Shown piece after piece: positions 52,967 through 63,135 of a stretch of 64,000 nucleotides of DNA (position 1 is the first letter of the stretch; each line of letters begins with the position of its first letter). The position numbers and the translations under genes were made by a program. The DNA comes from Mycobacterium pseudokansasii (GTDB lineage: Bacteria > Actinomycetota > Actinomycetes > Mycobacteriales > Mycobacteriaceae). A model generated the notes under the pieces. It was not told the DNA's origin and did not search any database. It saw only the letters and a program-made list of their open reading frames with translations. The DNA is taken from assembly GCF_900566075.1 (NCBI RefSeq), contig NZ_UPHU01000001.1, positions 2,356,001 through 2,420,000 on the forward strand, written 5' to 3'.

Positions 52967-53470
52967 TCACACGCCGCGCAGGTAGCGCTTGGCGATGATG
53001 GGCTGGGCCACCGAAACGACCGGCCCGCCGAGCTTGCTCCACCAGGTCGCGGGCCGGGAGAACGCCGACACCTCCGCGTATACCGCGGAGGTGTTCGCGT
53101 CGTAGCGCACGGCGAACCGTTCCTCACCGGACTCCGGGTGACCCGGCAGCGTGCCGTAGGCGAATCCGCGGGTGTCGGGTTCGTCGATGACGTACACCAC
53201 GCGGCAGGGCGCTCGGAGCAGACCCATCATCTTGACCACCACGATCGCCGAAACCACCGCGACGTCGGAACTTGCCACAACGCCCAGGCCGGCTCCGCGC
53301 TGCATGCCCCAGCGCATCACGGCATCGGCGGCCCGCTCGAAACGCGCACGGCCAGAACCGATTTGGGCTGACATGCTGAGGTGACCGTAGCCCGGCGGCA
53401 GCTGCGCGGCCGCGGTCGCGCCCACTTCGGGATAGGTCAGCTGAAGGTCGGCGAGCGCATCCAGGTCCAC
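52967..53470 (-). CDS. DUF1990 protein, Rv2616 type
   Basis: 167 aa from GTG at 53470; the much longer upstream frame is antisense to the aldo-keto reductase gene. LQLTYPEVGATAAAQLPPGY is the DUF1990 N-terminus, with ERAADAVMRWGMQRGAGLGV, then YGTLPGHPESGEERFAVRYD at the core. Length agrees with Rv2616 (about 166 aa). Function unknown. Convergent with doxX. Confidence 0.8.
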   Translation of the reverse strand: MDLDALADLQLTYPEVGATAAAQLPPGYGHLSMSAQIGSGRARFERAADAVMRWGMQRGAGLGVVASSDVAVVSAIVVVKMMGLLRAPCRVVYVIDEPDTRGFAYGTLPGHPESGEERFAVRYDANTSAVYAEVSAFSRPATWWSKLGGPVVSVAQPIIAKRYLRGV

Positions 53471-53527
53471 ACACCCAGCTTGCCACGATGGATTGCGGTG
53501 CCGGGTTGGCGGCGTACGGTCGGAACA

Positions 53528-54409
53528 GTGACCACACAGACCTCGAAACCTTTGGCAGCTGCGTCCGGAACATTCACCCTCGGGGGCGACTTGACGGTCA
53601 ACCGGCTCGGGTTCGGCGCGATGCGCCTGACCGGTGAGGGCGTGTGGGGACCACCGGACGACCGCGCCGAATGCGTCCGGGTGTTGCGGCGCGCCGTCGA
53701 ATTGGGCGTGAACTTCATCGACACCGCCGATTCCTACGGCCCCTACGTGTCCGAGGAGATCATCCGCGAGGCGCTGCATCCCTACTCCGGGCTGGTGATC
53801 GCCACCAAGGCCGGGTTGCTGCGGACCGGGCCGGGGGTGTGGATTCCGTTGGGTAACCCGAGCTATCTGCGCCAGGAGTGCGAGATGAGCCTGCGACGTC
53901 TGGGCGTCGACACCATTGACCTGTTCCAGCTGCATCGCATCGACCGCCACATTCCCCTGGACGATCAAGTCGGCGAACTGCTCGCATTGAAGAACGAAGG
54001 CAAGATCCGCCATATCGGGCTGTCCGAGATCGACGTTGACCAACTGACGGCGGCCCAGCAGATCACCGAAATCGTGTCGGTGCAGAACATGTACAACCTG
54101 GCCTCGCGGGGCGCCGACCCACTCGTGGATTTCGCCACTCAGCAAGGCGTCGGCTTCATCCCATGGTTTCCGCTGGCGTCGGGTCCGCTGGCTGCGCCCG
54201 ATGGCCCGCTGCGGCAGATCGCGGCCGAGCATCATGCCTCACCGTCGCAGCTGGCGCTGGCCTGGCTGCTGAAACGGTCACCGGTGATGTTGCCGATTCC
54301 GGGCACCTCGAGCGTGGCCCATCTGGAGGAGAACGTCGCCGCGGCCGAGATCGCGCTAAGCGACGACGAATTCGAGCTGCTGGCGGCCATCGGCGAGCAG
54401 AACGCCTGA
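53528..54409 (+). CDS. Aldo/keto reductase
   Basis: 293 aa, GTG at 53528. Catalytic tetrad visible: Asp/Tyr in [16 protein letters not shown], Lys in [11 protein letters not shown], His in [10 protein letters not shown]. The cofactor-binding segment is [20 protein letters not shown] near the C-terminus. An NADPH-dependent carbonyl reductase of the TIM-barrel superfamily. Divergent from the DUF1990 gene; not, as I recall it, present at this spot in M. tuberculosis. Substrate unknown. Confidence 0.9.
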   Translation: MTTQTSKPLAAASGTFTLGGDLTVNRLGFGAMRLTGEGVWGPPDDRAECVRVLRRAVELGVNFIDTADSYGPYVSEEIIREALHPYSGLVIATKAGLLRTGPGVWIPLGNPSYLRQECEMSLRRLGVDTIDLFQLHRIDRHIPLDDQVGELLALKNEGKIRHIGLSEIDVDQLTAAQQITEIVSVQNMYNLASRGADPLVDFATQQGVGFIPWFPLASGPLAAPDGPLRQIAAEHHASPSQLALAWLLKRSPVMLPIPGTSSVAHLEENVAAAEIALSDDEFELLAAIGEQNA

Positions 54410-54572
54410 CTCGGGCAATCCACGGCATTCGGCGGTAAGCGGGCGAATCGAGACCGAAGCCGACGACCGAATTCTGTTCGATCCTTTTGGAACGTTAAGG
54501 AAATCGCGTCGAGGTCAGGACTTTCGGCGCAGCATCCCCAAGCCAAACTGTGCCGAATCAGCGGAGGCTGCG

Positions 54573-56430
54573 ATGTCGTATGTCATAGCAACACCGGAAA
54601 CGGTTGCCGCGGCGGCAACGGACCTGCGAGGTATCAGCGCGGCACTGCGAGCGGCCAACGTGGCAGCGGCCGGCCCGACGACGGCGTTGCCGGCCGCGGG
54701 AGCCGATGAGGTGTCGGCGGCCATTGCGGCGCTGTTCGCAGGGCACGCCGAGGCTTATCAGGCCGCCAGTGTCGAGGCGGCTGGCTTTCATGCCCGGTTG
54801 GTGCAGGCCTTGAAGTGCCGCGGCTGGTGGGTATGCCAACGCAGAGGCTGCCAACGCATCTCCGTTGCAGAGCCTGCAGCAGGTTGTTCTGGGCGCCATC
54901 AATACACCGACCCAAGCGCTGCTGGGCCGGCCGCTCATCGGTGACGGCGCCAACGGCGGGCCTGGTCAGGCAGGCGGCCCGGGAGGCTTGTTGTACGGCA
55001 ACGGCGGCAATGGCGGGAACGGTCTGCCGGGACAGGCCGGCGGCAACGGGGGCAGCGCGGGGCTGATCGGCAACGGTGGTGCCGGCGGAAAAGGCGGGGC
55101 TGGAGCGGGTGGCGGCAACGGCGGCGCGGGCGGCTGGTTGGTCGGCAATGGCGGCGCAGGCGGGATGGGCGGTGCCGCGGCGCCAAATATCAACGGCGGC
55201 TCCGCCGGCCAGGGCGGCACGGGCGGCAACGCCACCCTGTTCGGCGACGGCGGCGCCGGCGGCCAGGGCGGCACCGGCCTCACCGGGGCTAACGGCGTCA
55301 ACCCGGCCATCAACGGCATAGCCGGCAAAGGCACCAACGGCACCCCGGACTTGCTGGTTAATGCCAGCGGCGATGTGACCGGTGGGAACGGCCAATCGGG
55401 CGCGGATGGCGCGTTTGCCGCCGTCGGTGGCACGGGCGGCAGCGGCGGACTCGGGCTCGTTTTCGGAGGCGCTGGAAACGCCTTCGGCGGCAACGGTGGC
55501 ACCGGTGGTGTCGGTGGAATCGGCGGCGCCGGCGGTTTTGGGGGGGGGAATGCCATCACCGCCTCCGGTGCCGCACTGGGGGGAGACGGCGGCAACGGGA
55601 CCATTGGCATTGCCGCGGGCGGCGCCGGCGGTGCCGGCGGCGGTAGCGGACTGGCTCGAAGCTTCGCTGACGGAGCCGCCAGCGGCGGTAGTGGTGGCTT
55701 GGCCGGCGGCGGCGGCACCGGCGCCGCCGGAGGTACCGGTGGCGTCGGCGGTGCCGGTGGTAATGGTGGTCACGGCGGGTTGCTGATGGGCAACGGGGGC
55801 AGCTGCGGCAGCGGCGGCACGGGGGGCATCGGCGGTGCTGGCGCCCTGGGCGGTTCGGGCGGCGGTCGCGGTACCGGCGGATCGGCCGACGCCAGCGCAA
55901 ACCGCAATGCCACCGGCGGTTTCGGCGGTGGTGGCGGGGACGGCGGACTCGGTGGCACCGGCGGTACCGGCGGAGGCGGCGGCTCGGGTGGCAACGGTGG
56001 TCGCAGTGGGCTGCGGTTCGGCAACGGCGGCGACGGCGGCATCGCCGGGATCGGCGGCGAGGGCGGCGCCGGGGGTACCGGCGGTCATGGAGGTGTCGGC
56101 GGCAATGGCGGCGACGGCGCCGGTGTTGCCCCAAATAATGGCGTTATCGGCTTTGGCGGATCCGCAGGCACCGGCGGCGACGGTGGTGCCGGCGGAACCG
56201 GAGGCAACGGCGGCGGCACCGGTGTCGGCGGACTCGGCGGTTCAGGAGGTTTGCTGATCGGCCAGGCGGGCGTCAACGGCCCCGCCGCCACCGGCGGTGC
56301 TGGTGGCGCCGGTGGCAACGGCGGCGGGCTGGGGACCGGCGGTACGGGTGGGACTGGCACGACCCAGAACGGAGGCAATGGCGCCGACGGCAGCATCGGT
56401 GCTGACGGCCTGTCTGGCCAACCGGGTTAA
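54573..56430 (+). pseudogene. PE_PGRS protein, one-base frameshift after the PE domain
   Basis: PE domain from ATG at 54573: [40 protein letters not shown] (about 80 residues). At gccttgaagtgcc near 54811-54816 one extra base breaks the frame; after it the expected [18 protein letters not shown] and [20 protein letters not shown] follow. The PGRS part of about 500 residues then runs open to 56430 (GGX repeats such as [17 protein letters not shown]). Position next to thrS fits PE_PGRS45 (Rv2615c). The surviving C-terminal frame would need an internal start. Could be true inactivation or a sequencing error in GC-rich DNA. Confidence 0.85.
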
Positions 56431-56538
56431 ACCACGGTCGGCCGGCGATGTGCATCCGGCGGTGGGCTCACCCTACGCGGGCCGGCGCGTACCTTGGGGC
56501 GACCTGATATGTACGTCTGTTTGTCAAGTGGGCAAGGT

Positions 56539-56576
56539 GAAGCGGCGGCCGCGACCGTCGTCGTGGCCGCCGCTTC
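56539..56576 (+). terminator. Strong hairpin after the PE_PGRS gene
   Basis: A 12-bp stem GAAGCGGCGGCC / GGCCGCCGCTTC with a 14-base loop, about 110 bp after the stop. No T-run follows, as is usual for mycobacterial intrinsic-like terminators. Confidence 0.6.
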
Positions 56577-56808
56577 GTTGACCGGATAGTTCCTCGATGG
56601 TGTCGAGCGTGTCGTATCGACGCGTGTCAGGTCTGATGTGCGCGGGTTGGTTACCGCAGGACGGGACTTTCGAGTCGGAGTGGACCGCTTGTCTCAAGGA
56701 CGAGCGTCATCACTTGCGCTGCACGGTGATTGCTCATAGGTCGCACGCGGGTCACTCCCAGACGCTTGCCGTCACCACCGTGATGATGTATCCGGACATT
56801 TATGGATG
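56577..56808. other. Noncoding 3' flank of the IS110-type transposase
   Basis: No supported gene. Contains ACGGGACTTTCGAGTCGG at about 56661, a partial DosR-like sequence without a suitably placed gene. The right-hand part probably belongs to the IS110-type element, whose left boundary I could not fix because these elements lack obvious inverted repeats and target duplications. Confidence 0.45.
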
Positions 56809-57888
56809 TCAGTCGTCGAGGACGGCCAACGACCAGCACCAGCCAGCCAGTTGGCGGGCGATCGCGGCGTTGGCTACTACGGAACGCTTCGTGCGTTCAT
56901 CGAAGGCGATCCATCGGTTGTGCAGGTGCCGATTGGCCGCCTCGCCGCGTGCGCGTGCCGCCGGGGACGCCACGTCCCAGCGCCGCCGCAGATCGCGTCC
57001 CGGCCGATACCGTGGTCGGTGATGCCAAGCGGCTTCGATTAGCAGGCGCCGGGCGTGGCCGTTGCCGGTCTTGGTGACTCCGCCTTGCGAGCGGGTCGAA
57101 CCCGAGGAGTACTGGGTGGGCACCAACCCGAGGTAGGCGCCGATCGAGCGCCCGCTCAGGCGATCCCAGTCCCCGATTTCGACGGCCAACCCGAACGCGG
57201 TCAACGTGGAGATTCCACGCAGGCAACCCAGTCGGGTCACCACCGCAGTGAACACTGAATCGGCCGCCATCTCAGTGATTGCTTTATCGAGGCGGTCTCG
57301 GCGGTCCACGGTAGACACCATGGCATCCAACGCCGCGTCGTAGGCCAGCCGCCGGCCTGGGGTGCTGAAGGTGTGCGACCGCAGCCACAGTTCGTGCCTG
57401 CCGGTCCACGCCTTACCGCCGGAGTGCACGATCCCTTGTCGTAAACGCAGTTTCGACACGCGACGCGCCGACATCAGGTCTCCGCGCACGTCCTCACGAG
57501 CCCGCACCAGATCCCGGGCCGCCTCCTGCTCGATGCGCGGAATCGTCACCTCCACGATCTCGCCCAGATGCAGCAACCGGGCCAAGTGCCGGGCGTCGCG
57601 GGTATCGGTCTTGACGCGATCCCCAGACGGACGCTGCAACTTTGACGGGGCCGCCACCACACACACGACTCCTGCTGCCACTAGCAACCGTGCGAGCACG
57701 AACCCGGTCGGACCAGCCTCATAGGTCACTGCCATCGGCCCCGGCAGTCGCTGTACCCATTCCAAGATCTCGCGGTGATCCGGAGTCAACCGGCGCTCGA
57801 ACAGCTCGCCGGTCTCACCGTCGAGGCCACACCCGACCACCGATCGTACGTGCACATCCAAGCCAACACTCGTACGCTGATTCTTCAC
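56809..57888 (-). CDS. IS110-family transposase (DEDD)
   Basis: 359 aa from GTG at 57888 preceded by GGGAGG; ATG at 57903 is an alternative. N-terminal RuvC-like DEDD residues in SVGLDVHVRSVVGCGLD, AVTYEAGPTGFVLARLL and DRVKTDTRDARHLARLLHLG. The C-terminal Transposase_20 domain has LRGISTLTAFGLAVEIGDWD and AYLGLVPTQYSSGSTRSQGG with the conserved Ser (SSG). The frame is intact. IS110 enzymes use a noncoding bridge RNA from the element to choose target and donor sites. Confidence 0.9.
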   Translation of the reverse strand: MKNQRTSVGLDVHVRSVVGCGLDGETGELFERRLTPDHREILEWVQRLPGPMAVTYEAGPTGFVLARLLVAAGVVCVVAAPSKLQRPSGDRVKTDTRDARHLARLLHLGEIVEVTIPRIEQEAARDLVRAREDVRGDLMSARRVSKLRLRQGIVHSGGKAWTGRHELWLRSHTFSTPGRRLAYDAALDAMVSTVDRRDRLDKAITEMAADSVFTAVVTRLGCLRGISTLTAFGLAVEIGDWDRLSGRSIGAYLGLVPTQYSSGSTRSQGGVTKTGNGHARRLLIEAAWHHRPRYRPGRDLRRRWDVASPAARARGEAANRHLHNRWIAFDERTKRSVVANAAIARQLAGWCWSLAVLDD

Positions 57889-57969
57889 TGGGGCCTCCCA
57901 CATCTTGTGGCTCTACCGGCCAGGACCACCCTGTCGGCAACCCACGTTCACATGTGAGCGAGGCCCCAG
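57888..57969 (-). ncRNA. Candidate bridge-RNA-type structured leader of the IS110 element
   Basis: The 80 bases upstream of the transposase are rich in complementarity: CTGGGGCCTC (57888-57897) pairs with GAGGCCCCAG (57960-57969), enclosing CCACATCTTGTGG (short hairpin) and TTCACATGTGAG (near-palindrome). In IS110-group elements the bridge RNA is encoded in the noncoding end next to the transposase start. The span is shorter than characterised bridge RNAs (about 150-200 bases), so it may be only part of one. Confidence 0.4.
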
Positions 57970-57993
57970 CCGACCCATACCGTCTAATACGGT

Positions 57994-58623
57994 GTGGTGG
58001 TGGCAGGTGACCAGAAGCGACACCCGGGCGGGGGATTCAATCCCCCCGAACCGACCACCAAGGGCGGACCCGACTACGGCCGGTTCATCGACGCGGTGCG
58101 CAGGCTGCAAGACCATGCCCGGGCCGCCGACGCCCCCGACGACGTGATCACCGAGGCCGCCGACCTGCTGGAGAAGGTGTCGGCGCTGCTGACGCCGTTC
58201 GACGCCGACGAATGGCACTCGCCGTCGGGCCGGCGGATGGACCTGTTCGTGCGCGGCAACATCCTGACGGTGCCAATGTCGGCGCGTAAGACCGACGATG
58301 GCCGGATCCAGGGCTGGGCCCGATTCGCCAGGTTTCATCTGGGCCGCAACGGCGCCGTGCACGGCGGGGCGCTCGGGTTGCTTTTCGACACGGTCCTGGG
58401 CTTGACGGCGTCGGTGCTCACCGGCAGCACTCGGCAACGCACGGCCTACCTCACGATCAACTACCGCAATATCGTGCCCATCGAAAAAAAGTTGCAGGTC
58501 GACGCGGGAGTCGACCGTGTCGACGGGCGCAAGATCTTCGTCTCCGGCCGGTTGACCGACGGCGACACCCTGCTGACCGAGGCCGACGCGTTGTTCGTGC
58601 GGCTCAAGCCTGGGCAGCCTTAG
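57994..58623 (+). CDS. PaaI-type hotdog-fold thioesterase
   Basis: 209 aa from GTG at 57994 (one of several closely spaced GTGs). About 90 N-terminal residues of helices precede the hotdog domain: FHLGRNGAVHGGALGLLFDT (the HGG active-site helix), TAYLTINYRNIVPIEKKLQV and GRKIFVSGRLTDGDTLLTEA. The NGAVHGG motif places it in the PaaI/THEM4-like acyl-CoA thioesterases. Its stop overlaps the stop of the convergent MmgE/PrpD gene by four bases. Substrate unknown. Confidence 0.82.
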   Translation: MVVAGDQKRHPGGGFNPPEPTTKGGPDYGRFIDAVRRLQDHARAADAPDDVITEAADLLEKVSALLTPFDADEWHSPSGRRMDLFVRGNILTVPMSARKTDDGRIQGWARFARFHLGRNGAVHGGALGLLFDTVLGLTASVLTGSTRQRTAYLTINYRNIVPIEKKLQVDAGVDRVDGRKIFVSGRLTDGDTLLTEADALFVRLKPGQP

Positions 58624-60227
58624 TTCCCAGCCGTAGTTCCCAGCAGGCGCCACAAGCCGGCGGCGTCGGAGTCGATCGCCTCAATGATGTTCTCGGTGCC
58701 CCGCGAGCCCCACACCGCAGGTCCACAAGCAGAGAGTTTCTCGCGGCTGACCACATCCGGACCGGTTCTCATGTTTCCGGCCCCGCCGTGGGGAACGTCG
58801 CTTTCGGCCACCAGCTCGCGGCCGTCACGCAACCTCACCCGCACTCGCGCCGGGAACGTCATCGTCAACGCGTCGAGTGCCGCCGGCGCCCACGGCTGTC
58901 CTGTTGCGGCGCGGCCGGCGGCACCGATCCCACCCTCTCGAAGGGCGCGCAGCAGAGCCATGCCGTCGCCGATGCCGACACGAATCCCCTTGTGCCCACG
59001 GCGAGTTCGTCGAACGGCGCCGAGCAGCCGGCGGGTTGGCGTGCCAGCTGTGACGGCGCGCACCGGTAGCAGCGGTGCCATCGCCTCGGCCGTGCGCAGG
59101 GTGAGGGACCAGTCGTGGCGCAACGACACCCGGTCGGCCACATCGGCGAGCTCGCGGTGGTGGGTGGCCAGCCACTCTTCGTTGACCTCGACGGGCGTGA
59201 GCCTGCCAGCGATGAGCGTCACCGCGACGGTCCACGGGATCGAGAAGTTGATGGTCACCGGTGTGGGCATGCGCACGGCCGCGTACCCGTGCGACATGGC
59301 GTCCATTCCGCACGTCAGCACGCCCGCCTCGACGACCACCGACACGACGTCGGCGGCCGGCGGCGGCCCGAGTTCAAGCAGTGCATCGACGGTCGTATCG
59401 ACATAGGCGCAGCCCGGGTAGCGCTTGATGCTCATCGTCCGGGTCGCCCATCCGGAGCCGAGCCCGCCGAGAAGCGCGGGCAGCGGCTCATAGCTGAACG
59501 CATCGAAGAAGCCCTGCGGATGGTCCAGGGCATCCAGTGGACCGGTGACGCCTCGGGCGGCGAGTCTGGCGGCCCGCACCCCGGCCAGAGTCGGCTCGGC
59601 CGCCGTCAGCAACTTCGAGTCGGGCGCCATGAACCCCGGCACGGTGGCGCGCGGAGCTTGGTAAAGGGCGAGGGCCAGGGCATGCGCCAGCCGGCCGGTA
59701 TCCAGCCCGAGCAGGAGTCCTGCGGCAACGGCCGATCCGGCGGCGTGCACGAACGACCACAGCTGACCATTGAGCGGTCCGAGCAGGCAGGCGCCGCCCA
59801 ACCGGGCCTCGAGTTCGTTAGCCGCAACCTGGGCGGCCAGTTGCTCGGCCGCCGGGGCGCCGGTCTCGGCGGCCAGCAATACCGGCACCAGCACGGCGGA
59901 GTGGCCGGCGTGCGCGAAGCACACATAGTCGTCGAAATCGAGCGCGATCGACAACGCGGCCGCGGCATACAGGGCATCGTCGAGGGCAACCGAACGGGGC
60001 AGCCCCGGCACGAAAATCCGGCCCTCGCCGGCCCAGGTTTCGACGCCCGCGAGCACCCGCCGGGAAGCGACGTCGCCGGTCGAAGCGGCCAGGGACGCAA
60101 ACACGGATCGGCGTTGGGCGCGACAGAGGTCGAGCACCGCGTCCGGGACGTCGTCGAGACGAAGGTCGACGGCCCACGCGGCCAACCGTTCGATGGTCGT
60201 CACCACGGTCGCACGGTAGGCGCGCAT
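58620..60227 (-). CDS. MmgE/PrpD-family protein
   Basis: 535 aa from ATG at 60227; longer upstream frames overlap the thrS start region. Family features: FDDYVCFAHAGHSAVLVPVL (the conserved HxGH segment), AHALALALYQAPRATVPGF, KRYPGCAYVDTTVDALLELG and the late RVRVRLRDGRELVAESDVPH. The PrpD group contains 2-methylcitrate dehydratase and relatives; this member is longer than usual and divergent, so the substrate is not assumed. Divergent from thrS. Confidence 0.8.
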   Translation of the reverse strand: MRAYRATVVTTIERLAAWAVDLRLDDVPDAVLDLCRAQRRSVFASLAASTGDVASRRVLAGVETWAGEGRIFVPGLPRSVALDDALYAAAALSIALDFDDYVCFAHAGHSAVLVPVLLAAETGAPAAEQLAAQVAANELEARLGGACLLGPLNGQLWSFVHAAGSAVAAGLLLGLDTGRLAHALALALYQAPRATVPGFMAPDSKLLTAAEPTLAGVRAARLAARGVTGPLDALDHPQGFFDAFSYEPLPALLGGLGSGWATRTMSIKRYPGCAYVDTTVDALLELGPPPAADVVSVVVEAGVLTCGMDAMSHGYAAVRMPTPVTINFSIPWTVAVTLIAGRLTPVEVNEEWLATHHRELADVADRVSLRHDWSLTLRTAEAMAPLLPVRAVTAGTPTRRLLGAVRRTRRGHKGIRVGIGDGMALLRALREGGIGAAGRAATGQPWAPAALDALTMTFPARVRVRLRDGRELVAESDVPHGGAGNMRTGPDVVSREKLSACGPAVWGSRGTENIIEAIDSDAAGLWRLLGTTAGN

Positions 60228-60347
60228 CGATTGTTGGGTCAATCGAGGTGGCGGATCGGCTTGGGCTGGTAGTCGGGCGCACCGATAGCATGGTCGCGAT
60301 CGTCCTGACACGCATCGAACATGTCCAAGCCTTGGAGACCCAACCCG

Positions 60348-62465
60348 ATGAGCGCCCCCGCACACCCCGTCCCCGGAGCCGACGGCGGCGACGCGGCGCA
60401 CCCGGCCGCGCCGGGTTCGCGGCCGTCTGGAGCGTCGCAAGCACCGATCCGGGTTCCTGCCGGGACCACCGCGGCCGCCGCGGTCAGCGAGGCGGGGTTG
60501 CCCAGGCGCGGCACGCCCGACGCGATCGTGGTGGTGCGCGACGCCGAGGGAAAACTGCGCGACCTGGGCTGGGTGCCCGATGTCGACGTCGAGGTCACAC
60601 CGGTGCCGGCCAACACCGAAGAAGGCCGCAGTGTCATCCGGCACTCGGCCGCCCATGTGCTCGCTCAGGCGGTCCAGGGCTTGTTCCCGCACGCCAAACT
60701 GGGCATCGGCCCGCCCATCACCGACGGCTTCTACTACGACTTCGACGTGGCCGAGCCATTCACCCCGGAGGACCTGGCGGCGCTGGAAAAGCGGATGCGC
60801 CAGATCGTCAAGGAGGGGCAGCTATTCGACCGGCGGGTCTATGAGTCCAAGGACCAGGCCCGCGCCGAGCTGGCCAACGAGCCCTACAAGCTCGAACTCG
60901 TCGACGACAAATCCGGTGACCCCGACGTCATGGAAGTCGGCGGCGACGAGCTCACCGCCTACGACAACCTCAATCCCCGTACCCGGCAACGGGTCTGGGG
61001 CGATCTGTGCCGCGGGCCGCACATCCCGACCACCAAACACATCCCGGCCTTCAAGCTGACCCGCAGTTCGGCGGCCTACTGGCGCGGTGACCAGAAAAAC
61101 GCCAGCCTGCAACGGATTTACGGCACCGCGTGGGAGTCGCAGGAGGCGCTCGACCGCCACCTGGAGCTCATCGAAGAGGCGCAGCGCCGCGACCACCGCA
61201 AGCTGGGCGTCGAGCTGGACCTGTTCAGCTTCCCCGACGAAATCGGTTCCGGCCTGGCCGTTTTCCACCCCAAGGGCGGGATCGTGCGCCGCGAACTGGA
61301 GGACTACTCGCGGCGCAAGCACACCGAGGCGGGCTACCAATTCGTCAACAGCCCGCACATCACCAAGGCCCAGCTGTTCCACACCTCCGGACACCTGGAC
61401 TGGTATGCCGACGGCATGTTCCCGCCCATGCATATCGACGCGGAATACAACGCGGACGGTTCGGTGCGCAAACCCGGCCAGGATTACTACCTCAAGCCGA
61501 TGAACTGCCCGATGCACTGCCTGATTTTCCGGGCTCGTGGGCGGTCCTATCGCGAATTGCCGTTGCGGCTCTTCGAGTTCGGCACGGTGTACCGCTACGA
61601 GAAATCCGGTGTGGTGCACGGGTTGACCCGGGTGCGGGGGCTGACCATGGATGACGCGCACATCTTCTGTACCCGTGACCAGATGCGCGACGAGTTGCGC
61701 TCGCTGCTGCGGTTCATCCTGGACCTGCTCGGCGACTACGGGCTGACCGACTTCTATCTGGAACTGTCCACCAAGGACCCGGACAAGTTCGTCGGCTCCG
61801 ACGAGGTCTGGGAGGAAGCCACCACCGTGCTGGCCGAGGTGGGCGCCGAATCAGGGCTCGAGTTGGTGCCGGACCCGGGCGGCGCGGCGTTCTACGGCCC
61901 CAAGATCTCGGTGCAGGTCAAAGACGCGCTGGGCCGTACCTGGCAGATGTCGACGATCCAGCTGGACTTCAACTTCCCGGAGCGTTTCGAACTGGAGTAC
62001 ACCGCCAGGGATGGTGCGCGGGACCGCCCCGTCATGATTCACCGCGCGCTGTTCGGGTCGATCGAGCGGTTCTTCGGCATCCTCACCGAGCACTACGCGG
62101 GGGCGTTCCCGGCGTGGTTGGCGCCGGTTCAGATGGTCGGCATCCCGGTCGCTGACGAACATGTGAGCTACCTGGAAGGTGTCGCGGCGCAACTGAAGTC
62201 GCATGGTGTGCGAGCGGAGGTGGACGGCAGCGACGACCGGATGGCCAAGAAGATCGTGCACCACACCAACCAGAAAGTGCCGTTCATGCTGCTCGCCGGT
62301 GACCGCGACGTCCAGGCCGGCGCGGTGAGCTTCCGGTTCGGCGACCGCACGCAGATCAACGGTGTGCCGCGTGATGCCGCGGTGGCGGCTATCGTGGCGT
62401 GGATTGCTGATCGCGAAAACGCCGCTCCGACCGCAGAACTGGTGAAAGTTGTGTCTGGTGAGTGA
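60348..62465 (+). CDS. thrS: Threonyl-tRNA synthetase
   Basis: 705 aa from ATG at 60348. Domains in order: N-terminal TGS-like region ([20 protein letters not shown]), the editing/SAD region ([16 protein letters not shown]), the class II catalytic core with motif 2 [20 protein letters not shown] and motif 3 [16 protein letters not shown], the zinc-site Cys in NCPMHCLIF, and the C-terminal anticodon domain ([20 protein letters not shown]). Very close to the M. tuberculosis protein as I recall it, with a longer Pro/Ala-rich N-terminus. Overlaps the HIT gene start by eight bases. Confidence 0.97.
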   Translation: MSAPAHPVPGADGGDAAHPAAPGSRPSGASQAPIRVPAGTTAAAAVSEAGLPRRGTPDAIVVVRDAEGKLRDLGWVPDVDVEVTPVPANTEEGRSVIRHSAAHVLAQAVQGLFPHAKLGIGPPITDGFYYDFDVAEPFTPEDLAALEKRMRQIVKEGQLFDRRVYESKDQARAELANEPYKLELVDDKSGDPDVMEVGGDELTAYDNLNPRTRQRVWGDLCRGPHIPTTKHIPAFKLTRSSAAYWRGDQKNASLQRIYGTAWESQEALDRHLELIEEAQRRDHRKLGVELDLFSFPDEIGSGLAVFHPKGGIVRRELEDYSRRKHTEAGYQFVNSPHITKAQLFHTSGHLDWYADGMFPPMHIDAEYNADGSVRKPGQDYYLKPMNCPMHCLIFRARGRSYRELPLRLFEFGTVYRYEKSGVVHGLTRVRGLTMDDAHIFCTRDQMRDELRSLLRFILDLLGDYGLTDFYLELSTKDPDKFVGSDEVWEEATTVLAEVGAESGLELVPDPGGAAFYGPKISVQVKDALGRTWQMSTIQLDFNFPERFELEYTARDGARDRPVMIHRALFGSIERFFGILTEHYAGAFPAWLAPVQMVGIPVADEHVSYLEGVAAQLKSHGVRAEVDGSDDRMAKKIVHHTNQKVPFMLLAGDRDVQAGAVSFRFGDRTQINGVPRDAAVAAIVAWIADRENAAPTAELVKVVSGE

Positions 62466-63030
62466 CGAGCACCGCGCTGACCTCGAGGACAGCACCATCT
62501 TGGATCGGGGCGTCGGCCAGCGCGACCACCTGGAGCGGCTGTGGACGCCCTACCGGATGAACTACCTCGCCGAAGCGCCGATGCAACGTCCCGAGTCGGA
62601 GCGCTCGCAGCCGTTCACCGAAATCCCGCTGCTGTCCGACGAGGAAGGTCTGGTGGTGGCCCGCGGCGAACTTGTCTACGCCGTGCTCAACCTGTATCCC
62701 TACAACCCTGGGCACCTGATGGTGGTGCCCTATCGGCGGGTTTCGGAGCTGGAGGACCTCACCGGCCCCGAGAGCGCGGAGCTGATGGCGTTCACCCAGA
62801 AGGCGATTCGCGTCATCAAGAGGGTGTCTCGGCCGCACGGCTTCAACGTCGGCCTGAACCTGGGTACGTCGGCGGGCGGATCGCTGGCCGAGCACCTGCA
62901 CGTGCACGTGGTCCCGCGCTGGGGCGGTGACGCGAATTTCATCACCATCATCGGCGGCTCCAAGGTGATTCCGCAGTTGCTGCGCGACACCCGCCGGCTG
63001 TTGGCCACCGAATGGGCCAGGCAACCGTGA
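62458..63030 (+). CDS. HIT-domain Ap4A phosphorylase-type protein, Rv2613c type
   Basis: 190 aa from GTG at 62458 inside the end of thrS. The histidine triad is [10 protein letters not shown] (residues about 150-160) with an insertion of the Ap4A phosphorylase kind. [14 protein letters not shown] and [20 protein letters not shown] are conserved. In M. tuberculosis Rv2613c is a diadenosine tetraphosphate phosphorylase. Coupled to thrS, whose enzyme class makes Ap4A as a by-product. Confidence 0.93.
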   Translation: MSDEHRADLEDSTILDRGVGQRDHLERLWTPYRMNYLAEAPMQRPESERSQPFTEIPLLSDEEGLVVARGELVYAVLNLYPYNPGHLMVVPYRRVSELEDLTGPESAELMAFTQKAIRVIKRVSRPHGFNVGLNLGTSAGGSLAEHLHVHVVPRWGGDANFITIIGGSKVIPQLLRDTRRLLATEWARQP

Positions 63031-63135
63031 GCGGCTGCGGCGGGGGAGTGGGGTACCACCCGCGTGTGGGGGGACGGCGCGCATGAGCTGCGGCGGCGAC
63101 GATGCAGAGCGCAGCGATGAGGAGGAGCGGCGCGC

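Noticed and set aside
54634..56088. Minus-strand 484-codon frame
   Set aside because: Shadow of the GGX-repeat PGRS domain; Ala/Thr-rich with no protein features.
56656..56675. DosR-like GGGACTTTCGAGTC sequence
   Set aside because: No gene starts at a sensible distance in either direction, and the right half does not fit.
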